Under the pieces are notes generated by a model, which saw nothing but the letters and a program-made list of their open reading frames with translations, was not told where the DNA came from and made no database searches. Source: Asterionellopsis glacialis (taxonomy: Eukaryota; Bacillariophyta; Plagiogrammaphyceae; Rhaphoneidales; Asterionellopsidaceae). Taken from it: a stretch of DNA of 16,420 nucleotides. This document shows, one piece after another, positions 9,753 through 16,420 of the stretch; the first letter of the stretch is position 1; every line of letters begins with the position of its first letter. Made by a program: the position numbers and the translations under genes. The stretch covers positions 4,224 to 20,643 of the forward strand of contig WKLE02003454.1 of assembly GCA_014885115.2 (NCBI GenBank), in the 5' to 3' direction.

Positions 9753-9905
9753 TCCAGAAATTAATAATATAGAGAACAATACCTTTCACCTCTTTGTATG
9801 TACTGTATTGCCATTTGTTTCATGTGCGTCAACAACAATAAAAGCCAGATGACTCAAGCTAAATTTTAATAAACACATGCAAAAGTTGTATCAGGTCTAT
9901 TGTAT
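9753..9905 (+). repeat. Diverged dispersed repeat, copy A
   Basis: This copy resembles 14455-14612 in the same orientation. The best block, 9793-9847, aligns without gaps to 14485-14539 with 43 of 55 bases identical by hand count. Weaker matches continue on both sides: a shared TGGAATTCTCT about 60 bases upstream, and GTTGTATNAGGT downstream. It lies in the probable 3' flank of the PH-domain gene. AATAAA hexamers occur near 9837 and 9866. The element type is unknown. Confidence 0.65.
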
Positions 9906-11164
9906 CAAGATTTGACTGCTGTAACTTTATCGAAAGATTGTGTTGACAGAGAAGATATCAGTCAACATGGTTGGTGTTCGGTGTAGTAGGACGATTACTA
10001 CAGTGCGGCGAGTGATTCAGTACATGTATGAACTCAAGCAATCTAGATGGGAAGTTTTCGTAGTGTACCATACTGGTCTGAGTGCTACGTAAGATTTTAA
10101 TTCAGCATTTATTTATATTTTTATTTTGCATTTGTACCTTTCCCTTGTTTGATTTGGTTAAACAGTGTCGTAGTAGTAAATCTCCTTGTGCGTGGATACG
10201 TTCAAGAGTGAATGAAATTCAGTAACTTCACTATGCCAACTATTGCGTTTTCTTTCCCTTGCTTTCTTTTTTCGTACTTCTTTCTACTCCGCCATCTTCT
10301 GATCCAGGCAGTCCGTGCCTTGTCCAAGATGCGTATTTGACCCTCCAAACCTCTTATCTGCCACGCCAAACACATCATCTAGTTACGTAAAGAAGCCGGT
10401 GTAGTTGCAATTAGGATGCTCGTGATGCCGATCATGAAATGTGGGAGTCAAGAAGAAGGACAAGATCGGTTTCTCAACTACTTCCCACAAGTTCATATCC
10501 GGAATGAATAACAATACTCTGTGTTAATGTATCCTGGACAATGCAGCTTTGGTCGCGTCATTATCTGATATTTGTGAAAGTTTTACCTTCGGGTTTGTGA
10601 GAAAATGTGCTTTCCATTTCTCAGATGAATTATCTATCGCAGCTTCATTGGGTTAATTTCTGACCGTCTCCTTCATTTTCTTCCATTGAAGAACACACTA
10701 TCTTCAATAAAACCTGCAGCATCAACGTTTTCAGATGAGACACGGGATCGGCTTTTTAATGATATTTATCCTGCTGACTGTGGCAAAGTGGAATAGAATG
10801 ATTATATGAATTGAAAGACATGTTACAAACCCATGCCAAATCATTCATAGCTTCAATACGCTTGTTGAATTAGCGGGACTGGGGATACTCGAGAAACTTT
10901 TGCAAAAACAGAATATGATCGAACATACTGGCATTCAAGCAATCGCAATGATGACGTGAAATATTTAATTTAATTGCTTATAAACGTAAGAGTATGTGAG
11001 GCACCTCGAAAGTCAATACATAGTGAGATATATCAATCGAGGGAATTACTAATCGAATATTGTATACATTCCCATGTAATTGTATTTATATAGCTTACAA
11101 TTTTGGCAGTTTCATTTGATTTTTAAACTTGAGCATATTCTATATTAATACATAATGAATCTTC
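9906..11164. other. Decayed interval with no intact gene
   Basis: No long open frame exists here. The only recognisable content is the broken hydroxylase fragment at 10284-10530 (-). Upstream of it on the minus strand (about 10560-10920) there are several open runs of 30-45 codons interrupted by stops. They may be further parts of the same relic, but I recognise no family in them. A stretch at about 10975-11057 resembles 11926-12012, on the other side of the SnoaL gene. Confidence 0.45.
10284..10530 (-). pseudogene. Fatty-acid hydroxylase / sterol desaturase superfamily fragment, broken
   Basis: The minus strand encodes the C-terminal signature of this di-iron membrane hydroxylase superfamily. 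TPTFHDRHHEHPNCNY (histidine codons in 10436-10416) contains the HxxHH-type metal-binding box, followed by TGFFT. A TAA stop at 10385-10383 comes next, and LDDVFGV continues in the same frame, matching the conserved W-D-x-x-FG-T region after the box. A second frame just upstream reads IVIHSGYEL (about 10515-10489), a common superfamily motif, which would need a frameshift near 10480 to join. Alternatively a short intron may lie upstream. Either way the conserved C-terminus is cut by a stop and no intact N-terminal half is found. Family assignment rests on the histidine box and the downstream motif only. Confidence 0.6.
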
Positions 11165-11725
11165 CTACTGTGCTACAGCCCTTTTCGTTTCAAGTCTTGC
11201 AGGAGCTTCTTTGGTTCCCATTTCTTTTGTTTCTTCTTTAATCTCGATTTCTGCTCCAAGCTGCTTCATCATGGTAGAAATGTCAAGGTAGTGCCGCATA
11301 GATTTGATCTTTCCTTCGACAACTTCACAAATTTGAATAGCCTCCACATTTATACTCTTCCCTGTTGCAGGAATTGCGGCTGAAGGTCCGAGGGTTAGTG
11401 GTCCCTTATGGGTACCACTCCAAACTAATTCTACAATGACTGTTGCATTTTCTCCCATATGATCCACTTTGAGCTCATTTGAAAATTTACAAGTAACATC
11501 TGGAAATGCCACCTTCCAGGCACCTCTAGTAACATCTAGAAAGTTTTCAATCCCATTTACCTTTCTGCCGGTTCCAATTTCCTCGTAAGAAATATCTTCA
11601 GTACAACTGTCTCGAAAAGCATTCCAGTCACCGAAGTTGAAAGCAACATCAGCTGCGGCAACAACATCGATTGGATCCTTTTCTTTCTTTGTCAGAATAG
11701 CTTTGCTGTCTTCTTCTGTGTCCAT
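11165..11725 (-). CDS. SnoaL-like / NTF2-fold ester cyclase-type protein
   Basis: A single-exon gene of 186 residues, somewhat longer than typical bacterial members (about 130-150). The fold signature is clear: an early helix with AFNFGDWNAF (28-37), a W-x-x-x-FPD motif (70-76), the strand VIVELVWSGTHKGPL (96-110) and the end IQICEVVEGKIKSMRHYLD (130-148). The terminal H145 and D148 correspond to the region holding the catalytic Asp of SnoaL polyketide cyclases. The N-terminal 17 and C-terminal 27 residues are charged extensions rich in Lys and Glu. ATG 11725 is chosen because it is the first ATG and leaves room for the full fold. No signal peptide is visible, so it is probably cytosolic. Substrate cannot be told. 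The family is mostly bacterial, so transfer is possible but not shown. It stands alone between decayed sequences. Confidence 0.85.
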   Translation of the reverse strand: MDTEEDSKAILTKKEKDPIDVVAAADVAFNFGDWNAFRDSCTEDISYEEIGTGRKVNGIENFLDVTRGAWKVAFPDVTCKFSNELKVDHMGENATVIVELVWSGTHKGPLTLGPSAAIPATGKSINVEAIQICEVVEGKIKSMRHYLDISTMMKQLGAEIEIKEETKEMGTKEAPARLETKRAVAQ

Positions 11726-11746
11726 CCTTATCGTGGTGTTTTTATT

Positions 11747-11853
11747 GAAAATTATGAGAATCCTCCTTGAAAAATAAGTGGGATTAGTAGGAGAAATTCT
11801 GTTGAGAACTGAGAATTGTGAGAATCCTCTTTGAAAAATAAGTGTGATTGGTA
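11747..11853. repeat. Imperfect direct repeat, 43-base unit, 64-base period
   Basis: The unit at 11747-11789 recurs at 11811-11853 with 38 of 43 bases identical by hand count. The core is TGAGAATCCTCNTTGAAAAA followed by TAAGTG. It begins 22 bases before the SnoaL ATG (in that gene's orientation, immediately upstream), so it overlaps the probable promoter or leader. It could be a duplicated regulatory element or a mobile-element relic. Confidence 0.85.
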
Positions 11854-12798
11854 TAATACCTGATAGGCTGGGTACGATTACATAACATGAAGTAGGTCCT
11901 AGTCGTAGAGAGTCCTAATACCAGGTAAATAACGGTAGAATATGAGGTACCCCGGAAAGACAGACAAGGATAGGCTACGATATATCACGAAGGATAAAGA
12001 TAAGAATCGAACGGAAAGTACCGCTTGGAAAGAACGAGGTTCCTTGTCAGAGACAGGTCCAAAGGACTCCATTAATTTAGGATTAATTGTATTAGGTGAA
12101 AAAATAAGGCACACAATTTGAAATTAATTCTCCAATAGGTACTCTTCTTATCTAGCTATGTCCGTAGATTCCTGGTTCCTATTTTATCGGACTCAGTCGC
12201 TAATCCTGGTTTGGTGCCTTTGCAGAAAAGCATGTAGAAGAGCATTGCCCAGACATCATGGGAATACAAGACATTTTATTGTTTGAAATAGAACAGAATC
12301 TTTGGAGCAGGTCACTAGTCCAAGTGCACTCTATTGTGGAAGTTGTAAATGAATTAGTGCTGCCACGAGGACCTGTCTTTTATTGAAAGATTTTGAACAT
12401 CAACTATCATGCCTAGTCCTGGCACTAGAGCTCAACAAGCATCTACTAGGCAAAGAGAACTTGCAGTACCCGAGTATATTGCTGAAACAAAACAGGGAGC
12501 CATCTCCAAAGGTTTCTCACCAGTCAGAGACTAGCTCACAATTCCCGAATGCGTCGAACAGAAAAGATTTTCCCACGGACGACAGACAGGCTTTGATTAA
12601 GGGGCAAGGCGACCGGGCGACCGGGGGCATCAACGCAAGATCCTGTGAGTACGTCATTCGCCTCTTACATCGCTAATCAAAAGATTCATTGCCAACGCCA
12701 GTAACAATAACGAATGACACCAAAAGGACACGAGCATACAGTATTGACCTCATTAGCTCTGCTTGCAACACTTATTTTCACCTTTGTAATCGAGCGAC
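11854..12798. other. Interval between the SnoaL and cupin genes
   Basis: No confident gene is present. Positions 11926-12012 resemble 10975-11057. On the plus strand one frame is open for about 57 codons from about 12210 to 12386, and another from 12383 to 12676. They abut in different frames and show no family motif, so they may be a relic. The last 150 bases should be the promoter and leader of the cupin gene. Confidence 0.4.
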
Positions 12799-13779
12799 AT
12801 GACTTCTCTTCGATCCGTTGCCCTCGTCAGCTTCATGGCGACATACTCGATGGCTTTCCACGCCTCGCCCCGAGCACCAGTAATGCGCCGACAAACCAAG
12901 GGAACTACCAGCAACGTAGTGCTTGCAAATTCCTATTTGGACTCTTTGAGTGGTGCCACACCTTTTTCTGCTCCCCCTACTTATGGAAGTAGCTCTCCAT
13001 CGCAAGTGCCTGATGAGCCTGTGATGGATCCAGCTGCCAGCGACCGATCGACTGCCTTTGCGCATGCCCCTCTTGAGTACTTTGGTCTAGACAATTTGGC
13101 CATGAAGGAACCTCGGGCAACCGCAGACTGGGGAGGACCTCAGGAAGGGTCTCGCAAGATGGCGGACGATGGAGTTCTACGAGCAGGAAGTTGGTTTTGT
13201 AGTAGAGGGGGGTGGCCTTCTCCGAACCAAAAGGCGCACACCGAAATCTTTTACGTGCTAGAGGGCCACGCTTCTATCAGCGACGCCGATGGAGTCAAAC
13301 ATTACTTTGGGCCTGGTGATACAGTGACTATTCCAAAGGGCCATACAGGTCGCTGGGATATCGTCTCACCCATTCATAAAATCTGGGCCGTCAATGCGCA
13401 CGACAGAATTGAGGAAACTGCCAATCCCATCCGTGTACAGGTAGACCATTTCCACACCAGCTTTGCCCCTCGCTCTCTCACAGTAGGTGACGATCCATTG
13501 TATGGAACAAACTCTCCCGTCGTTGCCTCAAATACCTTCTATAATGTCGGTCCTACCAAGGTCGGTGTCTGGACTTGTCCTCCCGGATACTCAATCTCCG
13601 TGAAGAACGGAGCCAAAACCTTCTTCCATTTGTTGGAAGGTGTTGTTTACGTTGTCGATGGTCCAACTGGTGACGCTCGTCGGTGTGTAGCAGGGGACAC
13701 AGTTGTGCTCCAAGAAGGATGGAGTGGTCACATTGACGTGATGAAGTCAGCTAAAAAAATATGGACCACGGCCGCTTAA
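12799..13779 (+). CDS. Plastid-targeted two-domain cupin (Cupin_3 / ureidoglycine-aminohydrolase-like)
   Basis: Single-exon gene of 326 residues. The N-terminus MTSLRSVALVSFMATYSMA is a signal peptide, and the next residues (FHASPRAP, from F20) form the A|F junction and basic, Ser/Pro-rich start seen in diatom plastid pre-proteins. Domain 1 (about 125-200) is a Cupin_3-type barrel with GGWPSPNQKAHTEIFYVLEG (H147, E149) and GPGDTVTIPKGHTGRW (P179, G181, H182), then a conserved KIWAV strand. Domain 2 (about 240-326) repeats the layout with KTFFHLLEG and AGDTVVLQEGWSGHID. It lacks most motif-1 metal ligands and may be structural. The family includes (S)-ureidoglycine aminohydrolase and unassigned sugar- or acid-binding cupins, so the substrate is unknown. 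It is visibly richer in GC than its surroundings. ATG 12799 is chosen because it begins the targeting peptide. Confidence 0.87.
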   Translation: MTSLRSVALVSFMATYSMAFHASPRAPVMRRQTKGTTSNVVLANSYLDSLSGATPFSAPPTYGSSSPSQVPDEPVMDPAASDRSTAFAHAPLEYFGLDNLAMKEPRATADWGGPQEGSRKMADDGVLRAGSWFCSRGGWPSPNQKAHTEIFYVLEGHASISDADGVKHYFGPGDTVTIPKGHTGRWDIVSPIHKIWAVNAHDRIEETANPIRVQVDHFHTSFAPRSLTVGDDPLYGTNSPVVASNTFYNVGPTKVGVWTCPPGYSISVKNGAKTFFHLLEGVVYVVDGPTGDARRCVAGDTVVLQEGWSGHIDVMKSAKKIWTTAA

Positions 13780-13860
13780 GCTAGAAATGGAAAGAATCCA
13801 TGGTGACCCAAAAGAGAAGTATTCAATAGGCTGCTAATAGAGATATCGTGCTCTAATTAT

Positions 13861-13922
13861 TCGTTTCGGATCAACCCAAGTCTTGTCGTTCTCGTTTCGG
13901 ATCAACCCAAGTCTTGTCGTTC
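13861..13922. repeat. Perfect tandem duplication of a 31-base unit
   Basis: Two identical 31-base copies lie head to tail at 13861-13891 and 13892-13922; each starts TCGTTTCGGATCAACCCAAG. With no difference between copies the duplication looks recent, or is an assembly artefact. It lies about 80 bases after the cupin stop, probably in its 3'UTR. Confidence 0.97.
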
Positions 13923-14701
13923 TCAGGGAAGGACGGTTATAATCCGACAGGCAATTTGACGAATAGCTGATTTGTCATGAAGTCTTCAGGCATGCACACA
14001 TCCCAGGTATGTCATATGAAACCGACGAGTGCAGGTAGTCTCTTACTGAGGCCATACCACCATTTCAAAGAAACTCGGTTTTTCATTAGTTTTGAGAGTC
14101 GTACCAACGCCTATGCCATCGATTTCCTTTGGAGTTTTTCTAATCGGTCGTACCAATACACTTCCTCCGATTTGTCTCGTGAGGACTTTCAGCAATGGAA
14201 TCTTAAAGAGTTGGCCCTCCTTGAATACTATGAATACATACTCCTACTAGTATGAGGAGTGTTACAAAAATCAATAACAATTAAAATTGCAGTAGCTGTC
14301 AGCTACAACGATGAAGTGTAAAAGACTAGTTTTAGTAACGAAGGACATAGAAAAAACTTTGCATGAACAAAAAGAGAAAACACGAACTGTATTTTGGAAG
14401 CAAATTGGAATTCTCTACCGTACTGCTTATGTTTCAATGGTCGCTTCTATTCTTATCTCTTTTCCAGATAATCGAGCAATTTCTTTTATGTGTACTGTAT
14501 TGCAGCTTGTTTCGTGTGTGTTCAGAACACTAGAAGCCACAGTCATGAGGCGTCACAAATCTAATTTCAACCAGCGCATTAAAAGGTTGTATTAGGTTCA
14601 TTATGTAGGGAGATCATGCTGGAAAGAAGGTAAAGTTCGGAAAGTGGATCATTGACTCAAGGAGTTTGCACATTCCCGTACGTGTAGCAAACTACATCTG
14701 T
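13923..14701. other. Interval between the convergent cupin and pseudouridine-synthase genes
   Basis: No confident gene. A plus-strand ATG frame at 13977-14255 (92 codons) and a minus-strand frame open from 14243 to 14043 (66 codons, no start) overlap on opposite strands; neither has a known motif. A second plus-strand ATG frame at 14311-14595 (94 codons) contains dispersed repeat copy B. Comparison with copy A gives no sign of coding constraint, so I leave it uncalled. Confidence 0.4.
14455..14612 (+). repeat. Diverged dispersed repeat, copy B
   Basis: Partner of 9753-9905, in the same orientation. In the ungapped 55-base core (14485-14539) the 12 differences from copy A fall evenly over the three codon positions of the overlapping open frame (4, 4 and 4 by hand count). 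This argues that the copies did not diverge as protein-coding sequence. B has about 30 extra bases relative to A upstream of the core. Confidence 0.65.
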
Positions 14702-16420
14702 CTAAATTAGTTTCTTTTCATTTTTTGGTTCGGGAGTGAACCAAACAAGTGAAAATCTTTCGCCAGTATAGACACCAGTACAATGCCGCTGCTTCCACCC
14801 ATCGAACTCCAATGGTTCATACCTAATAGGATATGCATCCCCTTCAACAAAGATTTCTCCACCTTTGTAATCTCCAAGCCCAACAATCATCGAAAGGCTC
14901 TGACCAAGTCCTGTGCCAGAATCTACATGAGGTGTAAAACTTGCATTAAAGTTCACAGCACAATGCGTAGATGGGTTCCGCTGTGTTTTGTTCTTCAGTT
15001 TGTCATTTGTCTTTTCGAGAAAATCCGTACTACGGCATCTATCACCCGCAAAGTTCAAGCTTTGTTTACAGAGATATTCTTCCAATTCAAAAATACATTG
15101 AACCAAATCGGGGAATAATTTGTTTCCAAGTGGAAAGGGTTGAGTACTAGAGGGTTGAAATAGCTTTGGATTTACGATTGTAAACGATCCAAAACTGTTT
15201 CTTCCGCGTGTGTTCTTCATCTTGTCCTTTTCCTTTGCCTTGTCCGCATTTTTGATTACTTTTGAACGTGCCAGAGATGTCTCGGGCCAATCAGTCACAA
15301 TCAATGTTTTCAATAAAGTTAAAACGTTAAAGTATTCATCTGGAGCTGGATCCAAAAGTTCACATTCTTCGTCACTCTGATAACATTCATCTAGAAGGCG
15401 TATTTGATTACGTATAGTTGGTGCAGCGTTTTGTTCGACATCTCTAATCCACTTTCGATCAGAATCGATAGTTTCTTCTGTTGCCAATTGGGTGAATATT
15501 CTATCTTGCAACCACTTGATACTTTCTGATACATCACGGACATCACCTTTATTGCTACTGTCTTTGCTACAAAACTTTTCAGTTGATTCATCAAAATGAA
15601 ATCTTGAATCTTTCAGGTATAACCTTCCAGCAGGTGCCAAGACTGTTGAAATGACAACATCCGGTCGAAGAGCTACATCAAATGTGTTTGGAGGAAGCCA
15701 ACCATTGGTAATGCCTATGACAGTACCAACAAGACGTCGAATTTGTTGTGGTAGAAAGGCGTCACCTCGAAACTCTAGAACTGCAAAAACCTCACTATTA
15801 ATGGGATTCTTTGTTATTTCTGCTATACGACATCGATCTAGTACTCTCCAAACTGGTTCTTGATTTGGGGAAGCATCACCCTGTAATTTTGGGTCAGCAA
15901 AGTTATGAAATGCTCTTCGCTCTTTATTTGTTATAGTTCCCATCCTTCGTGTTCCTACTCTTTCAATCTTACGACCTTTACTACTACTACTATTGTCATT
16001 GGTACCGTTGTCTTGATGTAACAATTGATTGTTTCTTCTTTTTCTTCGTACACGACGATTTGGTACAGTGATACTTTCGGTACTTTTTAATGCATTTCTC
16101 AATAATTTCAAAGATTCGGAGGGTGCTTCTGATCGAAACGTTCCCGGGTGTTTTCCATTGCCATTGCTGCTGTTGTTGTTTTCTTGGTCTTCCTTTTGTT
16201 TCAGAGTACTCGTGTTGAGTCCTTCACTTTCAGATAGTAACCACCATTGTTCTAGTTTGTCTCCATCTTGAAGCCATTTCAATGGTAATAAATAGTTGTA
16301 TATGTATTGAGTACAACTACTTTCGGCATGAAAGGTTGTGGAATTCAAATACGATACATCCAAGATTTGAATATGAACATCATTATGATGTGTTTGTGGT
16401 GTCGTGCCGTCACGTTCCTC
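14702..16420 (-). CDS. TruA/Pus1-type pseudouridine synthase fused to a 2OG-Fe(II) oxygenase-like domain (5' end off window)
   Basis: The minus-strand frame is open to the window edge (572 codons here), so the N-terminus is missing, including the catalytic-Asp GRTDAG motif expected there. Residues 1-50 hold the TruA segment around ILDVSYLNSTTFHAES. Two inserts, Asn/Ser-rich and basic (RRVRRKRR, a possible nuclear signal), interrupt the fold up to about 160. Residues about 165-265 give the TruA/Pus1 C-terminal half: FHNFADP, VWRVLDRCRIAEI, FLPQQIRRLVGTVIG and LAPAGRLYL. After a linker, about 365-570 resembles a 2OG-Fe(II) oxygenase. FTPHVDSG holds the HxD pair (H498, D500), the distal histidine is H546 in WKQRHC, and the putative 2OG-binding arginine is R555 in GERFSLVWF. 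Spacing of HxD to H is 48 residues, usual for this superfamily. Pseudouridylation of tRNA is the likely first activity; the oxygenase substrate is unknown. It converges with the cupin gene. Confidence 0.85.
   Translation of the reverse strand, partial: EERDGTTPQTHHNDVHIQILDVSYLNSTTFHAESSCTQYIYNYLLPLKWLQDGDKLEQWWLLSESEGLNTSTLKQKEDQENNNSSNGNGKHPGTFRSEAPSESLKLLRNALKSTESITVPNRRVRRKRRNNQLLHQDNGTNDNSSSSKGRKIERVGTRRMGTITNKERRAFHNFADPKLQGDASPNQEPVWRVLDRCRIAEITKNPINSEVFAVLEFRGDAFLPQQIRRLVGTVIGITNGWLPPNTFDVALRPDVVISTVLAPAGRLYLKDSRFHFDESTEKFCSKDSSNKGDVRDVSESIKWLQDRIFTQLATEETIDSDRKWIRDVEQNAAPTIRNQIRLLDECYQSDEECELLDPAPDEYFNVLTLLKTLIVTDWPETSLARSKVIKNADKAKEKDKMKNTRGRNSFGSFTIVNPKLFQPSSTQPFPLGNKLFPDLVQCIFELEEYLCKQSLNFAGDRCRSTDFLEKTNDKLKNKTQRNPSTHCAVNFNASFTPHVDSGTGLGQSLSMIVGLGDYKGGEIFVEGDAYPIRYEPLEFDGWKQRHCTGVYTGERFSLVWFTPEPKNEKKLI

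Noticed and set aside
12000..12030. Minus-strand T-loop-like GTTCGATT
   Set aside because: The flanking bases do not pair to form a T-stem and no other tRNA arms are present.
12383..12676. 97-codon plus-strand frame upstream of the cupin gene
   Set aside because: Opens with TTG rather than ATG and has no motif; at most part of a relic.
14311..14595. 94-codon ATG frame as a small gene
   Set aside because: Overlaps a dispersed repeat whose copies differ equally at all codon positions, which is not expected of a gene.
1..16420. CRISPR array, bacterial operon or prophage-like cassette
   Set aside because: The genes are eukaryotic and intron-bearing, and the direct repeats present are only two-copy units without regular spacers.

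Overview
The window looks like nuclear DNA of a photosynthetic stramenopile, most likely a diatom. The genes are eukaryotic, including ribosomal protein eL5/uL18, an SFT2 Golgi protein and an SCP-type CTD phosphatase. Introns are few and short with GTACGT or GTAAGG donors, intergenic DNA is AT-rich, and one protein starts with a signal peptide followed by an A|F junction typical of diatom plastid pre-proteins. I could not run a search, so genus and orthology are not established.

Layout. Positions 1-825 are upstream DNA. An SCP/NIF-type phosphatase gene with one intron follows (826-2463, +). After about 1.5 kb of gene-free DNA comes RPL5 (CDS 4292-5209, +), with a TATA-like box, a pyrimidine-rich start region and a probable 5'UTR intron. 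SFT2 (6126-6897, +, one intron) is next. A serine- and glutamine-rich protein with one hydrophobic segment and a C-terminal PH-like domain occupies 7749-9668 (+). Then comes a decayed region, 9669-12798. It holds one copy of a diverged dispersed repeat, a broken fatty-acid-hydroxylase/sterol-desaturase fragment (10284-10530, -), an intact SnoaL-like gene (11165-11725, -) and a 64-bp-period repeat just upstream of that gene. A plastid-targeted two-domain cupin gene (12799-13779, +) is followed by a perfect 31-bp tandem duplication and the second copy of the dispersed repeat. The last gene (14702 to beyond 16420, -) joins a TruA/Pus1-type pseudouridine synthase to a C-terminal 2-oxoglutarate/Fe(II) oxygenase-like domain. 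Its N-terminus lies off the window.

The genes are separate eukaryotic units with no operon and no obvious shared pathway. The item that most deserves follow-up is the pseudouridine synthase-oxygenase fusion, a possible two-step RNA-modifying enzyme. The broken hydroxylase, the diverged repeats and the isolated SnoaL gene suggest that 9.7-12.8 kb is a fast-changing stretch between conserved genes.
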